Assembly (NCBI RefSeq): GCF_010671925.1
Contig: NZ_JAAHIH010000003.1
Span: 806,001 to 870,000, forward strand
DNA: 64,000 bases
Direction: 5' to 3'
Source of the DNA: Moorena sp. SIOASIH
Lineage (GTDB): Bacteria > Cyanobacteriota > Cyanobacteriia > Cyanobacteriales > Coleofasciculaceae
Below, one piece after another: positions 18,715-28,383 of the stretch. Each line of letters starts with the position of its first letter. Position 1 is the first letter of the stretch. The notes beneath the pieces are model-generated. The model was given only the letters and a program-made list of their open reading frames with translations. It was not told where the DNA came from and did not search any database. The translations under genes and the position numbers were made by a program.

Positions 18715-21700
18715 ATGAGTTTTCTCCCATCTCCATCTAATCAAGAATCAACCTTCCCAGCTACTTCTGACCTGTTTCTGCGCCATCGACTTAAAATTGT
18801 AGAGGATTTGTGGGAATCTGTTCTCCTATCTGAATGTGGTCAGGAACTGGTCGATTTACTCAAGCAACTGCGGGAATTGTGTTCTCCAGAAGGGCAAGCC
18901 ACTGAAGATCCTCAATCCTCAGTAGCTGATTTAATCAAGCAGCTTGACCTTAATGAGGCTATCCGGGCATCACGAGCCTTTGCTCTATACTTTCAGCTGA
19001 TCAATATTGTCGAACAACATTATGAACAACGAAATCAACAACTCTCAAGACGCCGCTCTTACCGAAGAAGCACTGAACCTGAGTTAAGCCCCTTCGGCCA
19101 AGGTATTTTAAAAAATGGTAATTCCTCTTTCTCAACTGTTGTAACTGTTGACAAAGAGGTGGAAATAGGCAATGAGGTTACTCAACCAGGGGGTGCCGTT
19201 ACCAATGTTATCGAAAAGAGCCACCAGGAAAACCAAGGATCCGAAAGAAAATTAGGGCTACTGGATTGGTTATTTCCCCATTTACACAAGCAGAATGTGC
19301 CACCAGGTCAAATTCAGCGGCTGATTGACAATCTTGATATTCGCTTGGTTTTCACAGCTCACCCCACAGAAATCGTTCGTCGTACCATTCGGGGTAAACA
19401 GCGACGGATGGCTAAGATTCTGGAACAATTAGACCAAGCGGAGCAAACCTATGGTACCTTAGGAATCACTTCGTCCTGGGAGGTGACTGAATGTAGCCAA
19501 AAGCTCATGGAAGAAATTCGCCTGTGGTGGCGCACCGATGAGCTACATCAGTTTAAGCCGGGAGTACTTGATGAGGTAGATTACACTCTTCACTACTTCC
19601 ACGAAGTACTGTTTGATACAATACCCCAATTGTATAGTCGTTTCAAGCAAGCGTTGAAGGGTTCATTCCCCTGGCTGAACCCACCCGCTAAGAACTTCTG
19701 TCATTTTGGCTCTTGGGTAGGGTCAGACCGGGATGGTAATCCGTTTGTCACTCCCCAAATTACCTGGCAAACTGCCTGCTATCAGAGGAATTTGGTGCTG
19801 GGGAAATATATAAATGAGGTTAGCCATCTGACCGAATTATTGAGCCTGTCGTTGCACTGGTGTGATGTCCTACCGGAACTGTTGGACTCTCTAGAACAAG
19901 ACCGCTCTCAATTGCCAGAGGTTTACGAACAGCTCGCCATTCGCTATCGGCAAGAACCCTATCGACTTAAACTGACCTACGTTAAGCAAAAACTGGAAAA
20001 CACCCGTGAGCGAAACCAACAGCTTGCCAATGGTATGCCTGTACCAGATGAGATGGCTAATGGTAAAAGCTGGAGTTTTTACCGCTCTGGAGAAGAATTC
20101 TTGGCAGAACTAAAGCTGATTGAGAGTAATCTGGTGGAAACCGGGTTGAACTGTCGTGAGTTAGACAATTTAATCTGTCAGGTGGAAATTTATGGCTTTT
20201 ACCTGGCTCACCTAGATATTCGCCAGGAAAGTTCTCGCCACTCAGAAGCCCTGAGTGAAATTGCTGAGTACCTGCAAGTTTTGCCTAAGCCCTACAACTT
20301 GCTATCGGAATCCGAAGCATGCTTGTGGTTAACCGCTGAGTTGCGAACCCGACGTCCATTAATCCCAGCAGAACTGCCATTTTCGGAGAAAACCTGCGAG
20401 ACTATCGAAACCTTCCGGATGGTGCGGCAGCTGCAACAAGAGTTTGGTCCCCAAATCTGCCAAACCTACATCATCAGCATGAGTCACACGGCCAGCGATT
20501 TGTTGGAAGTCCTCTTGTTGGCGAAGGAAGCTGGTCTGTATGACCCAGCCACTGGTCAAAGTACCATTCGCGTAGTGCCACTGTTTGAAACAGTCGAAGA
20601 CCTCAAGCGTGCTCCAGCAGTAATGAAATCCCTGTTTGAGCTACCCTTGTATCGTGCTAGTTTGGCTGGTGGATATCAACAGTTGCAGGTTAGCCAATTA
20701 AACCTACCCTACTCGAACGCTAAAGGCGAACAACCAAATAACCCTGGCCTTTCGGCCACGCTACGGGAACAAGCTTTAACCTCTCCTAACTTACAAGAGG
20801 TAATGCTCGGCTACTCCGACAGTAACAAAGATTCTGGCTTCCTCAGTAGCAACTGGGAAATCCACAAAGCTCAGAAAGCCTTAGAGCACGTGGCCCAAGA
20901 GTACGGTATTGTTTTACGGATCTTCCATGGTCGTGGTGGTTCAGTCGGTCGTGGTGGTGGTCCATCTTATGAAGCTATCCTGGCGCAACCAGGTCGCAGT
21001 ATCAATGGGCGAATCAAAATTACGGAACAGGGGGAAGTCCTTGCTTCTAGGTACTCTCTTCCAGGACTAGCGCTCTATCATCTGGAAACAATAGCCACAG
21101 CAGTGATTCAAGCTAGCTTACTAAATAATGGCTTTGATGATATCCAGCCCTGGAATGAAATTATGGAGGAGTTAGCTCAGACCTCCCGTACCCATTACCG
21201 AGCTCTGATTCACGAGCAACCGGATCTGGTAGATTTCTTCCATCAAGTGACACCAATTCAAGAAATTAGCCAGTTGCAAATTAGTTCTCGACCTGCACGG
21301 CGTAAATCAGGGAAGAAGGATTTAAGCAGTCTGCGGGCCATTCCTTGGGTCTTTAGCTGGACTCAAAGCCGCTTCCTGCTACCGAGCTGGTACGGTGTTG
21401 GCACTGCCCTACAAAGCTTTGTAGATCAGGATCCAGAGGAAAATATCAACCTATTGCGCTGTTTCTACTCAAAATGGCCCTTCTTCAAAATGGTCATTTC
21501 CAAAGTAGAGATGACCTTAGCCAAAGTGGATCTACAAATTGCTGACCACTATGTCAAGGAACTTTCCAACCCTGAAGACCTGGAACGCTTCGAGCATTTG
21601 TTTGAGCAAATTGCCAAGGAATTTAACCTTACCTGCAACTTAGTCCTGACGATCACAGGACACCAAACACTGCTAGATGGCGACCCAAATTTACAACGGT

Positions 21701-21891
21701 CTGTACAGTTGCGTAATGGTACCATCGTCCCCTTAGGATTTTTACAGGTATCTTTGCTCAAACGCCTACGTCAACATAGCAACCAGGTAACATTGGGTGT
21801 GGTTCAATCCCGGTATAGTAAGGGAGAGTTACTACGAGGAGCCTTATTGACGATCAACGGTATTGCTGCTGGTATGCGTAATACTGGCTGA
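18715..21891 (+). CDS. ppc: Phosphoenolpyruvate carboxylase with repeat-derived insertion
   Basis: A 1058-residue protein. Catalytic motifs are intact: FTAHPTEIVRRT near residue 214, EVMLGYSDSNKDSGF near 693, FHGRGGSVGRGGGP near 740 and the C-terminal MRNTG. It carboxylates PEP to oxaloacetate, replenishing the TCA cycle. Residues about 660-690 (including NAKGEQP and GLSATLREQ) have no counterpart in PEPC as I know it; they are encoded by the window's short palindromic repeats and keep the frame. A second low-conservation stretch lies at about 115-180. The TnpB element ends only 63 bp upstream, so the native promoter may be displaced. Confidence 0.96.
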   Translation: MSFLPSPSNQESTFPATSDLFLRHRLKIVEDLWESVLLSECGQELVDLLKQLRELCSPEGQATEDPQSSVADLIKQLDLNEAIRASRAFALYFQLINIVEQHYEQRNQQLSRRRSYRRSTEPELSPFGQGILKNGNSSFSTVVTVDKEVEIGNEVTQPGGAVTNVIEKSHQENQGSERKLGLLDWLFPHLHKQNVPPGQIQRLIDNLDIRLVFTAHPTEIVRRTIRGKQRRMAKILEQLDQAEQTYGTLGITSSWEVTECSQKLMEEIRLWWRTDELHQFKPGVLDEVDYTLHYFHEVLFDTIPQLYSRFKQALKGSFPWLNPPAKNFCHFGSWVGSDRDGNPFVTPQITWQTACYQRNLVLGKYINEVSHLTELLSLSLHWCDVLPELLDSLEQDRSQLPEVYEQLAIRYRQEPYRLKLTYVKQKLENTRERNQQLANGMPVPDEMANGKSWSFYRSGEEFLAELKLIESNLVETGLNCRELDNLICQVEIYGFYLAHLDIRQESSRHSEALSEIAEYLQVLPKPYNLLSESEACLWLTAELRTRRPLIPAELPFSEKTCETIETFRMVRQLQQEFGPQICQTYIISMSHTASDLLEVLLLAKEAGLYDPATGQSTIRVVPLFETVEDLKRAPAVMKSLFELPLYRASLAGGYQQLQVSQLNLPYSNAKGEQPNNPGLSATLREQALTSPNLQEVMLGYSDSNKDSGFLSSNWEIHKAQKALEHVAQEYGIVLRIFHGRGGSVGRGGGPSYEAILAQPGRSINGRIKITEQGEVLASRYSLPGLALYHLETIATAVIQASLLNNGFDDIQPWNEIMEELAQTSRTHYRALIHEQPDLVDFFHQVTPIQEISQLQISSRPARRKSGKKDLSSLRAIPWVFSWTQSRFLLPSWYGVGTALQSFVDQDPEENINLLRCFYSKWPFFKMVISKVEMTLAKVDLQIADHYVKELSNPEDLERFEHLFEQIAKEFNLTCNLVLTITGHQTLLDGDPNLQRSVQLRNGTIVPLGFLQVSLLKRLRQHSNQVTLGVVQSRYSKGELLRGALLTINGIAAGMRNTG
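20698..20775. repeat. Short palindromic repeats inserted in ppc
   Basis: CCTACCCTACTCGAACGCTA with AAAGGCGAACAACC, then GGCCTTTCGGCCACGCTACG, match the modules at 10227-10290. They are encoded in frame within ppc (from residue 663), directly before the catalytic GYSDSNKDSGF loop. Confidence 0.9.
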
Positions 21892-22006
21892 CCTGTAAAG
21901 AATGGAAAATGAAGGATGAAGGATGAAGGATGAAAAACTAACCAATGGCGAATTTATTCGCCGTAAGTCTTTTATTGTCCCGAATCCTTGCCATAGCCAA
22001 TTTAGC

Positions 22007-23107
22007 CTAATGATTAAATAGGTGCTCAACTCTTTGTATATCCTTGTGGCGGTGTCTGGCTTGCATCCTTTGTTTCCATTCTCGAATCGCGATCGCAGTT
22101 TTTTCTGTAGGAGGTGTATACTTCTGACTTTTCCCGGTGTTTTGCTTTGCCTGTCGTTGGTGTTGATTAGCTTGAGGTTGAATAACTAGAAACTCGGCAA
22201 GATTCTCTTGAAGTAATTTATGATCCAAGGCCCTTAGGATCGCTCTTGCGTTTGAATAACGGTCTTTGAGGGAAATAGCCAGCATTCTGTTGAGAATATT
22301 AGCAAAGGAATCACTCAAGTCCAATGCTTTGGCCCACTTCAGTTCACCAGTTTGGCGATCGCTCTGAAATTGTAGGGGGGCTTTTCCAGTAAGTAGGTAA
22401 AGACAGGTAACCCCTAGGGAATAAATATCACTGCTATACACGGGTCGTAGGCTAAACTGTTCCGGTGGTGCAAATCCTACCGTACCGATGAAATGGGTAG
22501 TTGGGTTTCTGACACTGCTAATTGATTTTGGGGCAATTAACTCCTTAACTGCCCCAAAATCAATTAGTACCAACCGACCATCATCATTAGAAAGAATAAT
22601 ATTCTGAGGTTTGATATCACGATGTATTACCCCATGGTCATGGATGTACTGCAATAACGGTAGTATGTCTCGCAGAAAACCTTTAACGGCTCCTGGGGAT
22701 AAGCAACCAGAACGCCTCACCAACCGAGCTAGGGTAATGCCTCGAATGTACTCTTGAACCAAGTAGAATTCTCCATGGTCTACGAAATAATCGAGCAGCA
22801 TGGGGATCTGGGGGTGAGTCCCCAGTTTGTTCAAAATTTTTGCCTCTCTTTCAAACCGCTGACGAGCATTATGTAATGCTTTTGGCTCACTGAATTTGGG
22901 GCAAAGTTGCTTGATGACACAAAACGGCTCACCCGGTAAGGATGTATCTTTGGCTAGAAAGGTTACACCGAAACCACCTCGACCAATCATCCGTAACACT
23001 TCATAGCGATCGCGAAACAGCTGCTTTTTGCCACAAAGCTGACCTAACTCGGTATTCTTTAAGACATCACTGTGAAAAGGAGATAGCTTGACTTGCGGGA
23101 AATTCAT
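22007..23107 (-). CDS. Serine/threonine protein kinase (Hanks type)
   Basis: A 366-residue protein. The kinase domain spans about 30-295: glycine loop IGRGGFGVTF, catalytic lysine in CVIKQL, HRDIKPQNIIL, DFGAVKEL in place of DFG-x-x, and a GFAPPEQ activation segment. This DFGAVK variant is typical of cyanobacterial kinases. The C-terminal 70 residues are basic and Gln-rich with no TM segment or sensor domain, so it is probably cytosolic. It converges on ppc. Confidence 0.9.
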   Translation of the reverse strand: MNFPQVKLSPFHSDVLKNTELGQLCGKKQLFRDRYEVLRMIGRGGFGVTFLAKDTSLPGEPFCVIKQLCPKFSEPKALHNARQRFEREAKILNKLGTHPQIPMLLDYFVDHGEFYLVQEYIRGITLARLVRRSGCLSPGAVKGFLRDILPLLQYIHDHGVIHRDIKPQNIILSNDDGRLVLIDFGAVKELIAPKSISSVRNPTTHFIGTVGFAPPEQFSLRPVYSSDIYSLGVTCLYLLTGKAPLQFQSDRQTGELKWAKALDLSDSFANILNRMLAISLKDRYSNARAILRALDHKLLQENLAEFLVIQPQANQHQRQAKQNTGKSQKYTPPTEKTAIAIREWKQRMQARHRHKDIQRVEHLFNH

Positions 23108-23266
23108 TTATTTTTATATAGAAGGAGTAGCCATCAGCACCGATATGCTTTTAGTTTAGGCGTAAATATACGGGTTTGGCGGAATTCTTCAGAGAGAAAA
23201 AAAATTTCCTACAGTTAATTAAAAATTAGGTAAAGTTGCTTGATAATACAGGGGTAAACAGAAAAT

Positions 23267-24016
23267 ATGATTATGCATCACAAACTAAACGAAGGCTTCC
23301 ACCAAGGTCGTTGCCTGAAAGTAATTAGTGGCTTAAATACTTTTGATCCCCAGAAAGTTGCTGCTGTAGTCAAAGCAGCTTCACGGGGTGGTGCGACTTT
23401 TGTCGATATTGCCGCCTGCCCCGATCTAGTCAGGTTGGCACGAGGGTTAACGGATTTACCAATTTGTGTTTCTGCTGTAGCACCAAAGCAGTTTGTGATT
23501 GCTATCCAAGCTGGTGCTGATCTGATTGAAATTGGTAACTTTGATAGCTTTTATGCTCAGGGACAGTGGTTTGATGCTTCGGACGTATTGGCACTGACCA
23601 TTGAAACCCGTAAATTACTCCCCAATATAACCCTATCAGTAACTGTCCCCCACATTCTAAAGTTAGATCAGCAAGTAGAACTAGCGGCAGAATTAGTCAA
23701 AGCGGGTGCCGATATTATTCAAACTGAAGGCGGTACCAGCAGTAAACCTCGCTCCGCTGGCACCTTGGGTTTAATTGAAAAAGCAGCACCAACCTTGGCA
23801 GCTGCCTATGAAATTTCTCGCGCTGTGTCAGTACCAGTGTTGTGTGCTTCCGGGTTATCCAGTGTGACCGTTCCCATGGCCATTGCCGCTGGTGCTGCTG
23901 GTGTAGGCGTTGGTTCGGCTATCAATCAGTTAGATAGCGAAGTGGCAATGGTGGCAGCGGTTCGCAGCTTGGTAGAATCCCTCGAAGGTGTCAAGGGTAA
24001 AGAGGTGTTCGCGTAG
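23267..24016 (+). CDS. ycf23: Ycf23 / DUF561 family protein
   Basis: A 249-residue TIM-barrel-like protein with the conserved segments VISGLNTFD, GATFVDIAACPDLV, QTEGGTSSKP and GAAGVGVGSAINQL. Ycf23 is conserved across cyanobacteria and red-algal plastids. Its function is not established; a phosphate-binding barrel enzyme is plausible. The final residues (GKEVFA) and the stop lie within a GTTCGCGTAGCGTGGCC repeat, so the native C-terminus was probably altered. The start is ATG 23267 or 23273. Confidence 0.88.
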   Translation: MIMHHKLNEGFHQGRCLKVISGLNTFDPQKVAAVVKAASRGGATFVDIAACPDLVRLARGLTDLPICVSAVAPKQFVIAIQAGADLIEIGNFDSFYAQGQWFDASDVLALTIETRKLLPNITLSVTVPHILKLDQQVELAAELVKAGADIIQTEGGTSSKPRSAGTLGLIEKAAPTLAAAYEISRAVSVPVLCASGLSSVTVPMAIAAGAAGVGVGSAINQLDSEVAMVAAVRSLVESLEGVKGKEVFA

Positions 24017-24185
24017 CGTGGCCTTTGGCCAAGGTTGAAGGTTTCAAGGGTTGAAGGTTGAAGGTTTCAAGGTTGAAGGTTGAAGGTTTCAAGGTTGAAG
24101 GTTGAAGGTTTCAAGGTTGAAGGTTGAATGCTAGATGGTTGAAGGTTGAATGTTAGATGGTTGAAGGTTGGATGCTTGAAAACTA
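24008..24185. repeat. Palindromic repeat and AAGGTTGAAGGTTTC array
   Basis: GTTCGCGTAGCGTGGCC at 24009-24025 (overlapping the ycf23 end) is followed by tandem AAGGTTG / AAGGTTTC units to about 24185, 7- and 8-bp mixed. Confidence 0.93.
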
Positions 24186-24508
24186 CTCCTTTAACCTTCA
24201 ACCTGTTAACCTTCAACCTGTTAACCTTCAACCTGTTAACCTTCAACCTGTTAACCTTCAACCTGTTAACCTTCAACCTGTTAACCTCCAACCTGTTAAC
24301 CTCCAACCTGTTAACCTTCAACCTGTTGACCTTCAACCTGTTAACCTTCAACCTGTCAACCTTCAACCTGTTGACCTTCAACCTGTTAACCTTCAACCTG
24401 TTAACCTCCAACCTGTTAACCTTCAACCTGTTAACCTTCAACCTGTTGACCTTCAACCTGTTAACCTTCAACCGGTTAACCTTCAACCTGTTAACCTTCA
24501 ACCTTTAA
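24186..24508. repeat. 15-bp array TTAACCTTCAACCTG
   Basis: About 21 copies of a 15-bp unit, with single-base variants (TTGACC, CTCCAACC, CCGGTT). 15 is a multiple of 3, so the array stays open in several frames and gives spurious Asn-Leu-Gln-Pro-Val type ORFs on both strands. It abuts the stop of the DegT gene. Confidence 0.97.
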
Positions 24509-25632
24509 ACTAAATAGTCCTTCAATCCATAAACTACCTGTTGCTGTTCCTCAACGGTAAGTTCTGGGAACATTGGCAGGGACAATACTTGATGGCAGAC
24601 TTGCTCAGCAACTGGAAACTGACCGATTTGATAGCCTAAGTCTTTGTAGACTGGCTGCAAGTGTAACGGCAGGGGGTAATAGACCATAGAACTAATACCT
24701 GCCTGCTTTAATTTTTGGCGTACCTCGTCCCGATAGTTACTATTGCTGCTATCTTGAGTTAGGCGAACGGTGTACTGGTTCCAGACACAGTGTCCCCCAG
24801 GGGTTTCCCGAGGCCGGATTATCTCAGGTAATGGTTGCAATAACTGGTGATACCGGGTTGCTACCTGACGACGGGCATTGTTCCAGCCATCGAGATAGGG
24901 TAGCTTTACGTTAAGAATAGCCGCTTGTAGGGCATCTAAACGGCTGTTGATACCATTGACTTGATGGTAATAGCCATAGCATCTGCCGTGGTCTCGCAGC
25001 ATCCGTATTGATGCCGCAATAGTTTTGTCATTGGTAGTTACGGCACCACCATCGCCACAGGTTCCCAGATTCTTGGTGGGATAGAAGCTAAAGCAACCAA
25101 TATGTCCAATACTGCCAACCTTTTTTCCCACCCATTCAGCACCAGTCCCTTGGGCGCAGTCTTCAATGACTGCAAGACAATGAGTCTTGGCGATATCCAT
25201 TACAGCAGTCATATCCACTGGCTGTCCGAACAGGTGAACTGGTATAATTGCTCTAGTATTGTGGGTAATCGCTTTCTCAATCTGATTGAGATCGATATTA
25301 AAGGTTTCGGCATTGATATCGACAAAGACTGGGGTAGCACCAACTTCAGCAATTACCTCAGCAGTAGCGATAAAGGTGAAGGGTGTAGTAATTACTTCAT
25401 CACCGGGTCCGATATCTAAAGCTCGCAAGGCGAGATAGAGAGCGTCTGTACCAGAGTTACATGCAATGCATTCCAGGGTACCGATGTAAGCAGCAAACTG
25501 TTGCTCAAAGTGCTCTACCACTGGACCACCAATATAACGTCCAGATGAAAGAACGTCCTGGACAGCAGCACTGACTTGTTCTCCAATAACTTGGTACTGC
25601 CGTGTTAAGTCAAGAGGGGGTATACTATTCAC
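24505..25632 (-). CDS. DegT/DnrJ/EryC1 family PLP-dependent aminotransferase
   Basis: A 375-residue protein with the family motifs IACNSGTDALYLALRALDIG (near 57), VIEDCAQGTGA (near 155) and the PLP-lysine segment FYPTKNLGTCGDGGA (near 183). These enzymes transaminate keto-sugars for cell-surface or antibiotic sugars. It is flanked by repeat arrays, with no other sugar-nucleotide genes alongside. Start is GTG 25632. Confidence 0.92.
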   Translation of the reverse strand: MNSIPPLDLTRQYQVIGEQVSAAVQDVLSSGRYIGGPVVEHFEQQFAAYIGTLECIACNSGTDALYLALRALDIGPGDEVITTPFTFIATAEVIAEVGATPVFVDINAETFNIDLNQIEKAITHNTRAIIPVHLFGQPVDMTAVMDIAKTHCLAVIEDCAQGTGAEWVGKKVGSIGHIGCFSFYPTKNLGTCGDGGAVTTNDKTIAASIRMLRDHGRCYGYYHQVNGINSRLDALQAAILNVKLPYLDGWNNARRQVATRYHQLLQPLPEIIRPRETPGGHCVWNQYTVRLTQDSSNSNYRDEVRQKLKQAGISSMVYYPLPLHLQPVYKDLGYQIGQFPVAEQVCHQVLSLPMFPELTVEEQQQVVYGLKDYLV

Positions 25633-25726
25633 TTGTTCCTCACACCTTCAATTGTGTTTAAATTAAAACAGAATTTTTCGCAAAAAGGGTTCAAATTTTA
25701 CCTGTAGCTTACTTTTGATTCCTGGC

Positions 25727-26032
25727 CTTGAAGGTTTGAAGGTTTGAAGGTTATCTGGTTGAAGGTTTGAAGGTTTGAAGGTTTGAAGGTTATCTGGTTG
25801 AAGGTTGAATGGTTGAAGGTTTAAGGTTGAACGCGATCGCGTGGCCAAAGGCCAAGGTTGAATGGTTGAACGCGATCGCGTGGCCTATTGGCCAAGGTTG
25901 AACGCGATCGCGTGGCCTATTGGCCAAGCTGGGATGGTGGATGCTTGAAAACTAGTCTTCTAACCTTCAACCGGTTAACCTTCAACCTATTAACCTTCAA
26001 CCTATTAACCTTCAACCGGTTAACTTTTAACT
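25727..26032. repeat. AAGGTTTG arrays and HIP1-fused palindromic repeats
   Basis: AAGGTTTG (8-bp) units and a GGTTATCTGGTTGAAGG duplication precede three copies of GAACGCGATCGCGTGGCC (25829-25925). In these the HIP1 octamer is fused to GGCC...GGCC palindromes. TTAACCTTCAACC units then run to 26032. The block fills the region between the DegT gene and fetB. Confidence 0.94.
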
Positions 26033-26090
26033 GCCATCACAATTAACAGACGATCTGAGACAATGGATTAAAACAAATTAGCTGTGGTGG

Positions 26091-26873
26091 TTGGTGGATT
26101 CTTTAATTGAACTCGATCTTAGCGATTTAGTGTGGGGATTGGGCATGATGGCGATCGCAATTGGTTTATCCAGCTGGCAAAGGCTGGGTTTGGAAGTTCA
26201 ACTAGCGATCGCAACTGGCCGAACTATCGTACAACTCATTGTTGTGGGATATGTGCTGGCTTTAATTTTTGCCCTAGATCACCCGATCCCTGTTTTAGGT
26301 ATCTTAATGGTAATGCTGACTATTGGTACCATTACTGCCCGCAATCGGATTAGTAACCACAAGATACCGAGACTGTTACCAATAGTATTCAGTTCCCTGT
26401 TCTTCAGTACAGCATTGACCTTAGTCTATACAAATCTATTGATGATTCAACCAGAACCTTGGTATGCACCCCAGTACCTGATTCCCTTAGGAGGTATTGT
26501 GCTGGGCAATGCCATGAATGGGGCTGCGATCGCAGGGGAACGCCTAGTTAGCACCATTAGCAACAGCACTCTGGAAATCGAAACCCATTTAAGCTTAGGG
26601 GCAACGGGACAACAAGCAGTAGCCGGTTACCGTAAGGATGCGATTCGGGCTGGGTTGATTCCTACTCTTAACTCCATGATGGTAGTGGGACTGGTGACTT
26701 TACCGGGAATCATCACAGGTCAATTGTTAAGTGGTATTGATCCCTTGAATGCTGCTTCCTATCAGATATTAATTATGTTTATGCTCGCATTTACCAATTT
26801 AATTGCAACCTTATTGATAACTTATGGCTTGACACGGCAATTTTTTAATCAGTCTGAGCAGTTAACGATCTAG
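26091..26873 (+). CDS. fetB: FetB/YbbM family ABC permease (putative iron exporter)
   Basis: A 260-residue membrane protein with 6-7 hydrophobic segments. The UPF0014 signature is present (GRTIVQLIVVGYVL; LGGIVLGNAMNGAAIAGERL near 145; RDAIRAGLIPTLNSMMVVGLVTLPG-like near 198). In E. coli FetB pairs with the ATPase FetA in metal export; no ATPase gene is adjacent here. The start is TTG 26091 or GTG 26094. Confidence 0.85.
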   Translation: MVDSLIELDLSDLVWGLGMMAIAIGLSSWQRLGLEVQLAIATGRTIVQLIVVGYVLALIFALDHPIPVLGILMVMLTIGTITARNRISNHKIPRLLPIVFSSLFFSTALTLVYTNLLMIQPEPWYAPQYLIPLGGIVLGNAMNGAAIAGERLVSTISNSTLEIETHLSLGATGQQAVAGYRKDAIRAGLIPTLNSMMVVGLVTLPGIITGQLLSGIDPLNAASYQILIMFMLAFTNLIATLLITYGLTRQFFNQSEQLTI

Positions 26874-26910
26874 CAGTTATCAATTGGGTGAGGTACACAG
26901 TCCCATGTTT

Positions 26911-26993
26911 TAGGGAGTAGGGAGTAGGGAGTAGGGAGTAGGGAGTAGGGAGTAGGGAGTCGGGAGTCGGGAGTCGGGAGTCGGGAGTCGGCG
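26911..26993. repeat. GGGAGTA / GGGAGTC heptamer array
   Basis: About seven GGGAGTA units followed by five GGGAGTC units, 7-bp period, about 40 bp after the fetB stop. Confidence 0.96.
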
Positions 26994-27167
26994 AAAGACC
27001 ATTAGTTCTCACATCATGTCCGGATAATTAGTGATAAAAAACATTCTGTCTTGAAACCTTACTCCTTTACTTCTGCCTTCTGCCTGCCCCCCTTCCGGGC
27101 GGGGGGTTAGGGGGGATTCCCTCTGCCTTGCTTTCGCGCCTTGTGTCAGTTTAAACCTATTATTAGA

Positions 27168-27680
27168 TCACTCTTGAGGCAATTGAGCAAATTCTTCCGA
27201 ATAGACTTCAATCACCATATCTGGATCATCACGCTCGGAAAGCGATCGCATAACCTTACCCAACAATACCGGCTTGGATACACCAGCTTCGGGATGGATA
27301 ATCGTCCGGGCTCGAATCGTTAACTGGTTATTTGCGCCACCGAGGCGTCCATAGGAATAAAAATTACTAGCAGCTTGGCGCAGTGTTGCTTCTACTTCCG
27401 ACTCTGTCGCAGTAGGGGACAAAGCAATCACTGTTTGGTTGCCACCATTATCATAGACTACAGTATATCGGATTGCCCCTGGAATGGTAGTACGGGTAAA
27501 GGGTACTAACGATAACGAGAACAAGCTAGCGGTTAGCACTAGCATAAACCCAGTGACTCCCACCAGGCGAAACCGGAGACCCCATTTGAAGATAAAACCG
27601 AGTATAGCAATCAAGCCACAGGCTAAAGTCAGAATACCTGCCCATTGAGTGTAGATCAGAAAATCAGCTGTTGTTGGCAT
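27168..27680 (-). CDS. ycf51: Ycf51 family protein (DUF2518)
   Basis: A 170-residue protein with two N-terminal membrane segments (about 14-32 and 40-58) and a soluble C-terminal domain (TVVYDNGGNQTVIALS; SFYSYGRL-like NFYSYGRLGG). The layout matches Ycf51 of cyanobacteria and some plastids; its function is unknown. Confidence 0.85.
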   Translation of the reverse strand: MPTTADFLIYTQWAGILTLACGLIAILGFIFKWGLRFRLVGVTGFMLVLTASLFSLSLVPFTRTTIPGAIRYTVVYDNGGNQTVIALSPTATESEVEATLRQAASNFYSYGRLGGANNQLTIRARTIIHPEAGVSKPVLLGKVMRSLSERDDPDMVIEVYSEEFAQLPQE

Positions 27681-27694
27681 AGTTTAGAGATTTG

Positions 27695-28140
27695 TTGACA
27701 CTCCTCCGGTTAAAACGCGGGGGATTCTTGGTTCAGCGACGTGACTTCAAGTTTCAAAGGGAACTTTCACTGTTCCGAACCTATTACCGATTAACCCATC
27801 AAACGATGCAATTAGCCAGCTCTAGCATCGAAACCCAAGCGGTCTCGTCTCCGCAAGCGTTGAGATACTTTGTATCTCAGTTCCGGCGTGCCCCGCCGTA
27901 CTTTTTTATGTTGATTATTGAAAGTTTGCTTGTGTTTCGGTACTCCGTCGAGTCCATACGTTTTTAAAGAGGTTTTTCGCGCCTCAAAAGTGTCTTTAAT
28001 GCAGACTTTCGCGTTTGCTAGGATCCGAAAAAGCCTCCACGCTCTCGATTCCAACCATCATTATGGTACTACAGAAGTGGGTTTTCGGACGAATAAATCC
28101 GTCAACCTCGCTTATATCCCCCGGATGAATCGCGGGGGCT
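27695..28140 (-). mobile_element. Remnants of IS200/IS605-type element(s)
   Basis: Two right-end-like hairpins in minus orientation lie about 420 bp apart. One at 27697-27724 (TTGACACTCCTCCGG ... CGCGGGGGATTC) matches the right end of the TnpB element at 61.28 kb. The other at 28118-28138 is CCCCCG/CGGGGG. No intact tnpB lies between them; minus-strand frames of 66-80 residues are not recognisable. This is probably a deletion derivative. Confidence 0.5.
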
Positions 28141-28383
28141 TTACCCATCGCACTCGTAATAGGTAATGAGTAATTGGTAACTGACCGCTGACCCAAGTAG
28201 ACTTGAGTACATTAGGAGGTTGAGCAATACCTTTCCAAGAGGCTGTGCCTGAGAATGGTTAATCCCAATGGGAAAATTGATACAACAATTGATACAACAA
28301 TTGGTACAACAGTAGAACAACTGACCGATAGGTTTAATTCTCCTTTTTCCATTGTCCATTTTAAAGCACTATATTAGACTACT

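Noticed and set aside
24067..24513. Long open frames on both strands (Asn-Leu-Gln-Pro-Val type)
   Set aside because: They are translations of the 15-bp tandem array, with no start context or homology.
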